From: Nitrospirota bacterium | GTDB lineage: Bacteria; Nitrospirota; 9FT-COMBO-42-15; HDB-SIOI813 | Length of the DNA: 47,132 bases | Direction: 5' to 3' | Assembly: GCA_016212215.1 (NCBI GenBank) | Contig: JACRGV010000080.1 | Span: 1 to 47,132 of the forward strand | Shown: one piece after another, positions 25,301 to 34,004 of the stretch | Numbering within the stretch: position 1 is the stretch's first letter | Layout: the number at the start of each line of letters is the position of its first letter | Program-made: the position numbers and the translations under genes | The notes under the pieces: generated by a model | Told to the model about the DNA's origin: nothing | What the model saw: the letters and a program-made list of their open reading frames with translations, nothing else | Database searches by the model: none

Positions 25301-26116
25301 CCAGCAGAATATCATCCGGCATATCAATCTAACGGTGAAATTCTTTACATTTTCCTTGTCATCCTTATAATATTCCGGTCGTATGGGGAGTTTTATCGTG
25401 TTGGTAGCGTAATAGTACCAGGCGGAAATCTTTGTATAAAACTCTCTGTTTAATTCCTTGGTGTCAAGCACCTTGACGAAGGCCTTGTAGAGGCCGTCCA
25501 TCGTGGTAATAGCGCCGTATTTGGCAAGTAACTGAGGGAAGGCAAACTGTAAAAGTATTTCTACATGAGCATGATGAGGATTCGTGATGTTGATATCTTT
25601 GATGAGCGATACCTTTTTCAGGAGGACGTCTTTCGTGCTATCCAGCTTGTTTGGCCTGCGGTCAATAATGGATACGGTCAGCGAATTTCCATGTTTGAAA
25701 AGCAGAATAACAGGCATGCGAAATAGACGGTTCACCTCGCGGGTGATACGGCTAAGGCCAGTTCGGCTGTAATGAGGTTTGATAAGTTCAATAGCGAAGA
25801 AGAGATATGACTCTATGACGGCATTGTCAACCCGCTTTATGTTGAATAATGAAGTCTGTTTCAGCACCTCTTCTTTTGAAAGCTGGAATAGAAGGTCAAC
25901 ATAATCCCAATCTGCCACAATCGCATTTCTATCATTAAATTTGGATTGAATATCAATCCATGATTCCTTGAAAGTATTATAGGTGGGTTTATCAAGAGGG
26001 GCCTGCCTTTCAGTATTGTAGCCAAGTGTTTGAAAAAGGTGTAAGGCATTTGCAGTAAGACTGCCACTGGCAAATGCTTCGATGGATTGTTTGATGCCTG
26101 CTTTAAAATCTTTCAC
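22391..26116 (-). CDS. Large N6-adenine-type DNA methyltransferase (Eco57I-like)
   Basis: The 1241-residue protein has an N-terminal region of about 430 residues with NRLFRMPVILLFKHG and IIDRRPNK, possibly nuclease-related but without a PD-(D/E)xK motif I can point to. The methyltransferase core follows: GSYYTPRKVIDYMV (motif X, about 455), DPACGSGAFPMGML (motif I, about 525) and IGNPPYGG (motif IV, about 753). A long C-terminal target-recognition region ends in YELYGLNADDIGEVE. It resembles the modification subunit found beside helicases in BREX, DISARM and type IIG-like systems. GTG 26116 is the start and overlaps the end of repeat copy R14; a G-run from the repeat lies about 10 nt upstream. 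Confidence 0.9.
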   Translation of the reverse strand: MKDFKAGIKQSIEAFASGSLTANALHLFQTLGYNTERQAPLDKPTYNTFKESWIDIQSKFNDRNAIVADWDYVDLLFQLSKEEVLKQTSLFNIKRVDNAVIESYLFFAIELIKPHYSRTGLSRITREVNRLFRMPVILLFKHGNSLTVSIIDRRPNKLDSTKDVLLKKVSLIKDINITNPHHAHVEILLQFAFPQLLAKYGAITTMDGLYKAFVKVLDTKELNREFYTKISAWYYYATNTIKLPIRPEYYKDDKENVKNFTVRLICRMIFCWFLKERGLINPRLIELHDHLDKFLVLVRKTDNDFIKENSYYRGILQNIFLSCLNSPMNPVKRKAEYLGKKYLPDNFDYKLFDAIPFLNGGLFDRLEEDNYNETIEDGPLYIPNELFYANSLQVGTGRNARETHGLNKILSQFVFTVDESTPLEEEVALDPELLGLVFENLLAEIDPDEKVAKNARKESGSYYTPRKVIDYMVNESLLIYLSNYFKQQGQAGFVKKLNDLIYFDRIEDQDTKFKVLTVDALDSVKVLDPACGSGAFPMGMLHRIVSLLKKVDPENDLWLERQLSKIEDRFQRENFAKILKQHMEDYPRKLGIIKNAIYGIDNQPLATLITKLRFFISLLIEQKIDKSLPQENYHITPLPNIETKVICADSLMEVDVGLFNESVFTHLRNAKESYYKPNLTREDKTAIATNVADTLATYFPDFAQRITGKKMNDQKSESIRNRELLKKWFQHGNLCAPFFNLDLFFPELIHKPFDIVIGNPPYGGTDIPDAIKQKLDLSSKDPYGAFIARFLGNGQNATPLKPGGVLSFIVSDTFMTIKSHKELRQQMMHNYIHKMIRVHPDTFKATVNTAIIVCERNVYPTKIPLDKMFIDPGHHCQMVDMTNISIHDEHERFIEVLTSTEGFRERENVSNPEYAIYYYPQSLIMTNSNIPFFVASPKLFCIMNNVIAPTNYLSIGDDKIQCRLVEINNKLLQLATLKYLLVEICGGIKSYDNKKYIRSLSGSGGYDKVNGDLIVKRQLSSEEKANGIIIKNDKTPYYLEFEKGGETIKDNNQFNNYFYPTDFYFPWDRATVSELRPKNALRNQHRYFSDGVGVTAAGIYSPLFRYTKLQLFQNGFQVIFPKDSIDKIALLGILCSKLVRYLFNSMINHTVNSNAQDIEDIPMVILGGNKLNSIVSEVIESLKINPEYNYEKQQHEIDRLVYELYGLNADDIGEVENWYIRRYPKLAKAQNNNSQPKHGND

Positions 26117-26205
26117 AAGAAAATAACCCCCCCATGCCCCCCCTTAAACTAAGGGGGGGATTTTTATTCTCCTTTGTAGGCGGTATGCGCATGAAGTTTT
26201 CCCTC
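26112..26205 (+). repeat. Palindromic repeat copy R14 (core C), at the methyltransferase start
   Basis: TTCACAAGAAAATA end, CCCCCCC-CATG-CCCCCCC and AAGGGGGGG palindrome, then TCCTTTGTAGGCGG flank. It aligns base for base with the copy at 27277. It fills the 130-bp gap between the helicase and methyltransferase genes. Confidence 0.8.
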
Positions 26206-26246
26206 GAATTCGGGGGAATTAGACTTGTATGTTTCTTCATATTATC

Positions 26247-29200
26247 CTACTTTATCACTAACCAAGTGACCAGTTCAAAATTGTTCATATCGCTCACCTG
26301 TTTTGATTTTGGGATGAGTAATGCTCCACGGTCTGTTGTCAGTTTTTGATTGCTTTTCTTTTTAAATATTGTGTTGATTTCATGAATGGCCCGGCTGAGC
26401 AATTTGGTGTATTGCCCCATATCTTCACCCTGCCTTGTTTCGCTGTTAAAGAGTTCGCACAGTTCTTCATAAGGTTCTCTCCTGCCCTGACACATCAGGC
26501 GATAAATCTCCAAAATTTGCTTTGCATTGATGTAATTGAAACGTACGGTTCCATCATCCCGGATATACACAAGAAAGTATGGTTGCAATGGATTGATCTC
26601 TTCGTTGCCCTCTGTGTCACCCTTCTGTTTCAGGCAATATACAACACCTGGTTTGATGATTTCTTTTTCACTCGAAAATCTCCGATGCTCACCCCCACCC
26701 TGACCCTCCCCCGTCAAGGGGGAGGGAATATTAGCTGCCCGTGTTGAATCTAAGAAATCTGAATGTTTTCCAGATGGCGATGGTACTACGGCATACAGAC
26801 CGAATGGGGCATCTTCTAATTTTTCACGGTTGTTTTCTATAAAGTTCATCAACTCAATCCTGAAATCGTCCAATGTGAAATCAGTCAGAGAAATACTTTC
26901 ATTCCTTTCATCTTCCATGTCAAGCACCTCATTCCTGAGTCTCTTCAACTGCTGATCCCGGTATTTCAGGTCTTCTTCAATCAGTTCTTCAATCTGCTCT
27001 GCATTCAGGATGTTATCTTCGCCTGTGGCTGTCACATCTACCAACGCCATTCTGGCCTCCACACGCTCTTTCAGATTGATGTAATTGTCAAGGTCTTCGG
27101 TGGGCCAGAAGTTTACTAACTGTATCTTATTATTCTTACTACCCAAACGGTCAATACGTCCAAAACGCTGAATTATACGAACGGGATTCCAGTGAATGTC
27201 GTAATTGATGAGGAAATCACAGTCCTGCAGGTTCTGTCCTTCGCTGATACAGTCTGTAGCAATCAATATATCAATCTCATCTGAAAATACCCCCCCATCC
27301 CCCCCCTTGTTAAGGGGGGGATTTCCATTGTCCTTTGTGAGCGCCCCGCTCATAGACGTTTCATTTGAGAATCCCCGTTTCAAATCCCCCCAGCCCCCCT
27401 TTTCTAAAGGGGGGTATAGTATTCCCCCTTTCATCTTATCTCTGTTCTTGGAGATAGGAGAGAAATTGGTAAGGATGCTTGCGAAATCGTTTTTACCAAA
27501 GGTGGTCTGTGTGGCTGTCCCTTCAATTAGTGCAATGTTCAAACATAGACCTTCATTTACCCAGTCTTTAAGGTGTTTGTAGAGGTATTGGGCTGTGTCA
27601 GCAAAGGCTGTAAAGACGATTACCTTTTTGTTGCCGTTGTTTAACGGTTGCTGCACTTTGTCGGCAATTAGTTTTTTGAGGTCTTTGAGTTTTGCATCTC
27701 TGTCGGGGGTTACTGCTACTGCATTGTTGTATAGGTCAATAAGCGCTTCTTTGTCTTTTCGTAAATTCTCTAACCAATCATCCAGATCCAGATCTGCCAG
27801 ATCAAATTTTAATTTTTTACCTACCTGCCATTGCTCTGATTCATCAGTGATTTCTTCTAACTCATCTTCATCAGGCGAAAGTGTCTCTAATTCTTCTTCC
27901 TGCGATTTAAGTTTTGCCTGTTGAAATGCAGTGATTTTATTTTCCAGGTTTTCAATCTTCCGAATGGTCCTGTCCATTGAGATTTCAAACGATTCTATAG
28001 AGCTTTCCAGACGCTTGAGAAAATTTACCTTCATCATCCCGATCAAAAAATGCTCACGGTCGCTCTGCTTGAACCCTAACACACCAGTCGTGGCTGCTAA
28101 TGCTTCATATTTTTTTATCATTTCCGGTTTCACGTATGCAGAAGGGTTGAACACCGAAAGTTTGTATTGGAGTATCCTCTTGTTCAATGCATCGTAAGTA
28201 AAGAAGCGGTCTTTGATGTCAATGTTCGGATAAATGGAGTGCGGTTTTAACCGTTCAGGGAATTGCCATATAGTATTAATATTGTAAAAGCCCTTTATGT
28301 GTTTTCTGCTCCGTGCAATAGTGAGTTCATCCAGCAGTTTGAAGAAGGATGAATCAAGACGCTCAAGTAACTGTTTGACTGTCCTGTCAGGGTTCTTTTT
28401 GTGGTCAGCCCAGAGGGTGAATTGTGTCTGGGCATTCTTTAGTGAAAGGGCGATGTCTCTGATTTGTGTGCTTTCAAAGAGTGCATCATTCCTGCCTTCA
28501 GTAATGAGCGATATCTGATTTCTCAGATCACGAAGGTTATTGTTGACAGGCGTTGCAGAGAGCATCAGCACTTTGGTCTTAACTCCCGATTTGATGATTT
28601 TCTCCATCAGCCATTTGGCACGATTCATCCTGATAGTACCGTCTTCTCTGGTCTTCTCCATAGGGTTGCCGCGGAAATTGTGGCTCTCATCAATCACTAC
28701 CAAGTCATAAGCCCCCCAGTTGTAATTCTCCAGGTCAATTCCATTGGCATCCGATTTACCGGTAATCCTGCCGAGGTCTGTATGATATAAGACCGTGTAG
28801 TTAAAACGGTCCCTTGTAAATGGGTTCAGTGAATTGTTCTGGCTGGCCTGATAAATTGTCCAGTTGGCTGAAAGTTTCTTCGGGCAGAGTACTAGGACAC
28901 GGGAGTTCAATAATTCAAAGTATCTGATGACTGCCAATGCCTCAAAGGTCTTACCCAGCCCCACGCTGTCGGCAATGATACATCCGTTATGTTTCAGGAT
29001 TTTGTTGATTGCGCCTTTTACACCATCTTTCTGAAAGTCATAAAGCATATCCCAGATTTCGCTATCAAAAAAACCTGTTTTTTCAGTCAGCAGCCCGCCT
29101 TTCTTTTGCTCGTCAAGATAGCCTTCGAATATATGGAAGAGTGTTTTGAAGTAAATAAATTCAGGTTCATTCTCAACATAAAACTCTTCTAAATATTGCA

Positions 29201-29792
29201 GGACCTGATCCTTTACATCTTCAACCAGCCCGGTATTATCATCCCACAATTCATTGAACCAGTTTTTGAGGTCATACAGATCTCTCCTGTCCTGAATGAC
29301 CATATTCAATTCAATGTTCGGGCTGCCTCCCATGCCAAGACCGTTTACTGTAAAGTTGGAACTTCCCATTACAGATTCTTTCACACCATTAGTGTTTTCA
29401 ATCAGGTATAGCTTGCCGTGAAGAAAGTTCGGCTTGACCATAGATTTGATGTCCACCTTCTGCCTGATCCATTCGGAGCAATCTCTGGCAATGGCCTTTT
29501 GAGTCAAACGACTTTGGATGGGAATTACGAGCTTATCATCTTCAATCTTGAAATCCCGTTTATTGGTCTTGGCAGGGTCAAGTGATTTGATGAATGTTGG
29601 TTCGCCAAAAAGGAATCTGAGATGGTTTATCTGGTCAAGTTGAGTCTTGAGATGGTTGTACGCATAAATAGTAAAGTAGGCCGAGACAACAGATAAATCA
29701 GCCTGTGGCTTCAAGTTGTCAATGAGAAATTGTCCGACCGAACCATGTTTATGATTGTCTTTTATAGAGGATGAGTTTGTGCTTGTCGTCAT
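26247..29792 (-). CDS. PLD nuclease-like / SNF2 helicase fusion
   Basis: The 1181-residue protein joins a single-HKD phospholipase D-like domain (HGKLYLIE near 120, GSSNFT near 145) to a full SNF2/SF2 motor. Motor motifs are ADSVGLGKT (Walker A, about 272), VIDESHNF (DESH), LSATPVNN and QRFGRIDRLGS (motif VI). Two segments are repeat-derived: residues about 789-839, just before motif V (DILIATDCISEGQNL), and about 1020-1042. Both are open in frame, so the protein may still fold. PLD-SNF2 proteins next to large methyltransferases occur in restriction-like defence loci. The start is uncertain: ATG 29792 or TTG 29858, neither with a ribosome site. The gene follows the AlbA_2 gene closely. Confidence 0.88.
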   Translation of the reverse strand: MTTSTNSSSIKDNHKHGSVGQFLIDNLKPQADLSVVSAYFTIYAYNHLKTQLDQINHLRFLFGEPTFIKSLDPAKTNKRDFKIEDDKLVIPIQSRLTQKAIARDCSEWIRQKVDIKSMVKPNFLHGKLYLIENTNGVKESVMGSSNFTVNGLGMGGSPNIELNMVIQDRRDLYDLKNWFNELWDDNTGLVEDVKDQVLQYLEEFYVENEPEFIYFKTLFHIFEGYLDEQKKGGLLTEKTGFFDSEIWDMLYDFQKDGVKGAINKILKHNGCIIADSVGLGKTFEALAVIRYFELLNSRVLVLCPKKLSANWTIYQASQNNSLNPFTRDRFNYTVLYHTDLGRITGKSDANGIDLENYNWGAYDLVVIDESHNFRGNPMEKTREDGTIRMNRAKWLMEKIIKSGVKTKVLMLSATPVNNNLRDLRNQISLITEGRNDALFESTQIRDIALSLKNAQTQFTLWADHKKNPDRTVKQLLERLDSSFFKLLDELTIARSRKHIKGFYNINTIWQFPERLKPHSIYPNIDIKDRFFTYDALNKRILQYKLSVFNPSAYVKPEMIKKYEALAATTGVLGFKQSDREHFLIGMMKVNFLKRLESSIESFEISMDRTIRKIENLENKITAFQQAKLKSQEEELETLSPDEDELEEITDESEQWQVGKKLKFDLADLDLDDWLENLRKDKEALIDLYNNAVAVTPDRDAKLKDLKKLIADKVQQPLNNGNKKVIVFTAFADTAQYLYKHLKDWVNEGLCLNIALIEGTATQTTFGKNDFASILTNFSPISKNRDKMKGGILYPPLEKGGWGDLKRGFSNETSMSGALTKDNGNPPLNKGGDGGVFSDEIDILIATDCISEGQNLQDCDFLINYDIHWNPVRIIQRFGRIDRLGSKNNKIQLVNFWPTEDLDNYINLKERVEARMALVDVTATGEDNILNAEQIEELIEEDLKYRDQQLKRLRNEVLDMEDERNESISLTDFTLDDFRIELMNFIENNREKLEDAPFGLYAVVPSPSGKHSDFLDSTRAANIPSPLTGEGQGGGEHRRFSSEKEIIKPGVVYCLKQKGDTEGNEEINPLQPYFLVYIRDDGTVRFNYINAKQILEIYRLMCQGRREPYEELCELFNSETRQGEDMGQYTKLLSRAIHEINTIFKKKSNQKLTTDRGALLIPKSKQVSDMNNFELVTWLVIK
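26667..26735 (+). repeat. Palindromic repeat copy R13 (core D), in frame inside the helicase gene
   Basis: TTCACTCGAAAATC end plus CCCTCCCCC-gtcaa-GGGGGAGGG core. It is translated on the other strand as IPSPLTGEGQGGGEHRRFSS. Confidence 0.8.
27277..27427 (+). repeat. Palindromic repeat copy R12 (core C plus a second core), in frame inside the helicase gene
   Basis: A complete unit with C/G-run core and TGAGCGCCCCGCTCA hairpin flank (27277-27375) is followed by a second C/G palindrome (27376-27427). The minus strand reads YPPLEKGGWGDLK, then GFSNETSMSGALTK and NPPLNKGGDGGVFS. FSNETSMS is identical to the peptide in slt. Confidence 0.85.
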
Positions 29793-29866
29793 ATTTATCA
29801 ATGACAGGATATTGTTTTTTATTGTGAGTAAATTAGCAGGATGAGGGTAGGTTGTCAATCAGAAAT

Positions 29867-31321
29867 TCAGGTATCCTGAACTTTACTTGTGGGGAAGGAT
29901 ACCAGTAAGTTCTCCAATATTTTTCCTCCTTCATCAGTCAGGCGATACTTCTGTTTGCTGCTGGTAGGTTTATCGGGGATGGTCATTTCCATCAATCGTG
30001 CCTCTATAAGAGGGTTAAGTACCTGGTGCCTAAACTTGGTGCGGTCAGTTCGCCCTGCTATGGTCATGAGTTCTGTTATTCCAGTCTCATTCAAACACTT
30101 ACGTAGTATATCAACCTGGTGCCGACTTAGTGCCAACCTGGTGCCGACTTGTTCGGCGACTTGTGGGGTAACTTCGGAGGCGGCCATAGTAACAGCCTTA
30201 TAAACCGTCACCATGAAACCGCCGCAAAATTCTTTAAACTCAGGATCAGGAAGGCCGTATGCCTTAAATGCCTTGAGTATCCTTGTGATACCTGATCCGT
30301 ATTTCTCTATCAGCCCGGCTGCTCTGAATACTTCCGCCACTTTCTTGTTTCGGACATTTGAAATATAGGTGCCCTTTAATAACTGTTCAATAGTGGTGCC
30401 TTCCGGTAATCCCCCCGGATTAAAAATCTCTATCTTATCATCGAATACCTTTATGACGGAGTCTGCTGTACTTGTATAGTCCCGGTGGATAATTGCATTG
30501 ATAACTATTTCCCGGATTGCGTCAAGCGGATAGTCCCAGCGTTCTTCCCGCTGTGGTCTGCCGGTAATAATGTATGCCTTGTTGATATGTTTTTTAATAA
30601 AGTTCATGACGCCATCTACCTCTGATAAGAGGTCGCCTTTCAAAGTGGCGCCATCTTTGATAATGATGTCCGTCTGAAACCTGCCGAGTTCAATGGTACT
30701 GATAAATGACTCTCCTGCCATAAAGAGGAGAAAACAGCCGTAGGTAATCTTCCCTTCCCGCATCAATTCAAATTTCTGTAATACGGTAAGGGGATCGTCC
30801 ATAATCTGAGTTTCTTTGATTGCATTGGCCCGCTCAATAAAATTCTGAACCTTGGTAAAGGAAATATCTTTTTCAGAGTGGTATTCGTCAACATGAAAAT
30901 CCCAGCTTGAGTTAAAAGTGCGGAGATGCATGTTGACTACTTCAGAAACTGAAAGCTGATGATTGGCGTTTTTGATGCGTTTATAGTATCTCCCCTTACA
31001 TGCAACAGGTTTTATCGGGGATTCCGGCACCGAGAATATAACAACCTGCTTTCCCTTCAGAGAGATTATTTCCGCATCAGGGATAAGCGCGTTGGATGTG
31101 AGCTGCTTCGTCTGATTTATCCAGGTCTGAATCGTTTCTTTGTTAAGCTGGACTCCTGCAACTTTTCCATTATCAGATACCCCTACAAAGACCTTCCCAC
31201 CCTTGGCATTGGCAAATGCAGCAAGCGTCTCAATCACTTCCCGGTCAAAGCTGCTTTTGAACTCCACAGTTTCAGATTCACCGGAGGGAATAACCTTTCT
31301 TCTCTTTGAATCTTTTGTCAA
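29867..31321 (-). CDS. AlbA_2 / HATPase_c_4 protein heading the defence-like block
   Basis: The AlbA_2 domain is near the N-terminus: SETVEFKSSFDREVIETLAA, FANAKGGKVFVGVSDNG and YYKRIKNANHQLSVSE. The HATPase_c_4 motif DAIREIVINAIIHRDY is central, with GLIEKYGSGITRIL after it. A C-terminal winged helix (LMTIAGRTDRTKFRHQVLNP) suggests DNA binding. TTG 31321 is preferred because AGGA lies 8 nt upstream; an upstream TTG at 31393 is also in frame. Such proteins often regulate or serve restriction and defence loci. The helicase frame opens 8 bp after its stop codon. Confidence 0.85.
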   Translation of the reverse strand: MTKDSKRRKVIPSGESETVEFKSSFDREVIETLAAFANAKGGKVFVGVSDNGKVAGVQLNKETIQTWINQTKQLTSNALIPDAEIISLKGKQVVIFSVPESPIKPVACKGRYYKRIKNANHQLSVSEVVNMHLRTFNSSWDFHVDEYHSEKDISFTKVQNFIERANAIKETQIMDDPLTVLQKFELMREGKITYGCFLLFMAGESFISTIELGRFQTDIIIKDGATLKGDLLSEVDGVMNFIKKHINKAYIITGRPQREERWDYPLDAIREIVINAIIHRDYTSTADSVIKVFDDKIEIFNPGGLPEGTTIEQLLKGTYISNVRNKKVAEVFRAAGLIEKYGSGITRILKAFKAYGLPDPEFKEFCGGFMVTVYKAVTMAASEVTPQVAEQVGTRLALSRHQVDILRKCLNETGITELMTIAGRTDRTKFRHQVLNPLIEARLMEMTIPDKPTSSKQKYRLTDEGGKILENLLVSFPTSKVQDT

Positions 31322-31449
31322 TCGGGTTTTCCTCAGATTCTCAATATGATTTTCTTCTGAGGTTAAAGTAGCAGGATGGAATTTTGCTGTCAATAGTCTT
31401 TTATAGAAGTGTCAATATTCAACTGCAGGTGAACACATGTATGCTTTTC

Positions 31450-31492
31450 TCACCCCCACCCTGACCCTCCCCCGTCAAGGGGGAGGGAATAT
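31450..31492 (+). repeat. Repeat core D copy R15
   Basis: CACCCCCACCCTGACCCTCC and its palindromic partner GTCAAGGGGGAGGGAATAT, nearly identical to the core inside the helicase gene at 26691-26730. Confidence 0.8.
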
Positions 31493-31504
31493 CTTAGGTA
31501 TGTA

Positions 31505-31632
31505 TCTTCTAACTTCTTGCTTCTTGCTTCTTGCTTCTAACTTCTTACTTCTTGCCTCTTGCTTCTTGCTTCTTGCCTCTTGCCTCTTGCTTCTTGCTTC
31601 TTGCCTCTTGCTTCTAACTTCTTACTTCTTCC
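31505..31632. repeat. Heptamer array, TTCTTGC / TTCTTAC / TTCTAAC
   Basis: About 17 seven-base units follow one another with three main variants. The array runs into the last codons of glyS and supplies its stop (GGG AAG AAG TAA on the minus strand). Confidence 0.9.
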
Positions 31633-33718
31633 CCTCTGCCGTTCCCTCCACAACTATCTGCGTAAAATCCGCCAGCGTAAGAAACAGTGATTTGAGGTTA
31701 TTCAGAAGTCCGAGGCGGTTGTTCTTCAATGCCTCGTCCTTATCCATCACCAGTACCTTGTCAAAGAACAGGTCCACGTACTGTTTCAGTCCTGACATGA
31801 AGATGAAGGCATTTTCATATTCAATGTCAACCTCTGCCTGAAGCACCTTTTCTCTTATATCAAGATACGCTGTAAAAAGATTCTTCTCCTCATTTTCCCT
31901 CAATAACTCTTCTATAACCTCACCCCTGAAATCAGGAGGGATTATATTCATAACCCTTTTAAACGACACCATCAGCGGCTCAAACTCCCCTCTCTGTCTG
32001 AACCTGTCGAGTGACCTGACTCTTAAATATGAATCATAAGGGTCTTCAATTCCGGTCTGCAGTACCGCCCTGACACAGTCGTACCTGAAACCTTCTGTCA
32101 CAAGCAGTGTATTCAGCCTCTCTCTAAAAAACTCCAGTACATCCTTCAAAATCTTGTTATGTTTATCACTGCTGAGCTTGTCTCCATAAACAGTTATGCA
32201 CTTCCAGACAACCTTGGATAGTGATACAAAGTGTCTGCCGTTTACAAGTATATTGAGTACCCCCAATGCCTGCCGCCTCAAAGCCAGAGGGTCATTAGAG
32301 CCTGTAGGAATATTACCAATGCCGAAACACCCGACAATATTATCGCCCTTATCAGCTATAGCAAGTATCTTTCCTGCACGTGTCGCAGGAAGTACATCGC
32401 CTGCAAACTTAGGCAGATAGTGTTCAGCAATTGCAGAGGCAACATCACGATCCTCACCCTGCCTTACAGCATACTCAAATCCCATAATCCCCTGAAGTTC
32501 AGGGAACTCGCCCACCATATCTGTCATCAGGTCAGCCTTGGATAATTGGGCCGCCCTTTTAGCAGTATCTCTAATATCACCCCACTCCATCAGGCCGCAT
32601 AACTGTTCACTTAATTCCGTCAGCCTATGCACCTTATCCGACATCGTACCAAGCTTGTTCATAAACACAACCTGCTTCAACCTATCTGCATACTCTTCCA
32701 ACCTCTTCCTGCTGTCTGAATCAAAGAAGAACTTTGCATCAGAGAGCCTTGCCCTGATTACCCTTTCATAACCGTTCCGTATTATATTGACATCCTTTGG
32801 AACTGTATTGCTTATGCCAATGAAATATGGAAGGAGCTTACCATCTTCCCCTTCAATAGAAAAACAGCGCTGATGCTCCCTCATAACTGTTATCAAAACA
32901 TCTTTAGGTAAAGTTAAAAAAACATCATCAAATCTTCCGCAGATAGCAAGCGGATATTCCGTAAGAAAGGTTGTTTCATTGAGCAATTCTTCATCATGAA
33001 TTACCCTGCCCACCTTTTCCACTTCAATCTCTGCAATCTGCTTTTCGATAAGACTGCGCCTCTTTGCCGGTTCCGCTATTACAAAATTCTTCTCCAGCGA
33101 TTCTGTATAATCATCTATCCCCTTTACACTAAATGGTTGAGGCTTCATAAAGTGATGGCCAAAAGAAATATCGCCGCCCTCCAACCCTGCAAACTTAACC
33201 TGAAGGAGTTCCCCGTTTAATAAGGACAAAACCCATCTGACCGGCCTTGCAAATCTGGCACCTGAGTTATTCCATCTCATCGCCTTAGGGAATGTTATCG
33301 CGGAGAGAATATCCTCAAGAACATTCGGGAGTATATCTTTTGTCTTCTTCCCTGTCTCATGTTTCTCAATAAATATATACTCACCTTTGGCTGTATTCTT
33401 TATCCTGAGGTCAGAGACATCTACACCTTGTCCCTTCGCAAAACCAGCCGCCGCCTTCGTTGGATTCCCATCTTTATCATACGCCGCACTCTTAGGCGGA
33501 CCAACGACCTCTGTGGTATTATCCTGCTGAACTTCTGCCAGCCCCCTTGCAATCAGGACAAGCCGCCTCGGTGTACCATAAACAGCAGTATCCATGAACT
33601 GAATCCTGTTCTCTATAAATAACCTCTCAGCAGACTCCCTCATCATAGCAATAGCAGGAGGAATAAACCTAGCCGGAATCTCTTCAGTACCTAATTCTAA
33701 AAGCAAGTCATTGGACAC
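31622..33718 (-). CDS. glyS: Glycyl-tRNA synthetase beta subunit
   Basis: The 698-residue protein begins SNDLLLELGTEEIPARFIPP, the standard GlyS start, and has the TPRRLVL, FPKAMRW and ARFARPVRW segments, then the HD-like region and C-terminal anticodon-binding part. GlyS works as alpha2beta2 with GlyQ to charge tRNA-Gly. GTG is the start, with AAAGGAG about 11 nt upstream. The usual upstream glyQ is not adjacent: a repeat-only stretch lies there, so glyQ must be elsewhere. The last residues (GKK) come from the heptamer array, so the C-terminus has been remodelled slightly. Confidence 0.96.
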   Translation of the reverse strand: MSNDLLLELGTEEIPARFIPPAIAMMRESAERLFIENRIQFMDTAVYGTPRRLVLIARGLAEVQQDNTTEVVGPPKSAAYDKDGNPTKAAAGFAKGQGVDVSDLRIKNTAKGEYIFIEKHETGKKTKDILPNVLEDILSAITFPKAMRWNNSGARFARPVRWVLSLLNGELLQVKFAGLEGGDISFGHHFMKPQPFSVKGIDDYTESLEKNFVIAEPAKRRSLIEKQIAEIEVEKVGRVIHDEELLNETTFLTEYPLAICGRFDDVFLTLPKDVLITVMREHQRCFSIEGEDGKLLPYFIGISNTVPKDVNIIRNGYERVIRARLSDAKFFFDSDSRKRLEEYADRLKQVVFMNKLGTMSDKVHRLTELSEQLCGLMEWGDIRDTAKRAAQLSKADLMTDMVGEFPELQGIMGFEYAVRQGEDRDVASAIAEHYLPKFAGDVLPATRAGKILAIADKGDNIVGCFGIGNIPTGSNDPLALRRQALGVLNILVNGRHFVSLSKVVWKCITVYGDKLSSDKHNKILKDVLEFFRERLNTLLVTEGFRYDCVRAVLQTGIEDPYDSYLRVRSLDRFRQRGEFEPLMVSFKRVMNIIPPDFRGEVIEELLRENEEKNLFTAYLDIREKVLQAEVDIEYENAFIFMSGLKQYVDLFFDKVLVMDKDEALKNNRLGLLNNLKSLFLTLADFTQIVVEGTAEGKK

Positions 33719-33740
33719 TTTTTTTAACTCTCCTTTATAT

Positions 33741-33867
33741 CACTCGAAAATTCTCTCCGGCGGGGTAAGAAAACCCCGCCTATCCATTTCTATGAGGATA
33801 GGCGGGACATTCTTCTCCCGCTGATTTTCATGGCCCTTTGTGAGGGCCCTGCTCATGGACGTTTCAC
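33741..33867 (+). repeat. Palindromic repeat copy R4 (core A)
   Basis: CACTCGAAAATT end, CCGGCGGGG, core A, then GATTTTCATGGCCCTTTGTG and GGGCCCTGCTCATGGACG flank. First copy of the 33.7-34.4 kb gene-free stretch. Confidence 0.9.
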
Positions 33868-34004
33868 CTATAAGAAGCAGAAGTCAGCAGTATTAGCATA
33901 ACTGCCCTTCAGCGCTATGAGATTATAAGTAAATGAGGTAATTACTGTCAAGGAATTTGAACAGGAAACTCATTGAATAAACTGTCATCTAACGGGAGTT
34001 TACA

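Noticed and set aside
22391-26116. Assignment as BREX PglX
   Set aside because: PglZ, BrxC, BrxA and BrxB homologues are absent from the neighbourhood; the general Eco57I-like methyltransferase label is safer.
26247-29792. Assignment of the block as DISARM
   Set aside because: SNF2, PLD and methyltransferase parts are present, but drmA and the DUF1998 protein drmB, the defining pair, are absent and PLD is fused to the helicase.
31505-31632. Regular short repeats that might be a CRISPR array
   Set aside because: Units are 7 bp with no spacers; neither this array nor that at 40614 has the repeat-spacer alternation, and no cas gene is present.
31437-31841. 134-residue plus-strand frame rich in Leu, Ser and Cys
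   Set aside because: It is a translation of core D and the heptamer array followed by antisense glyS; the composition is an artefact of the repeats.
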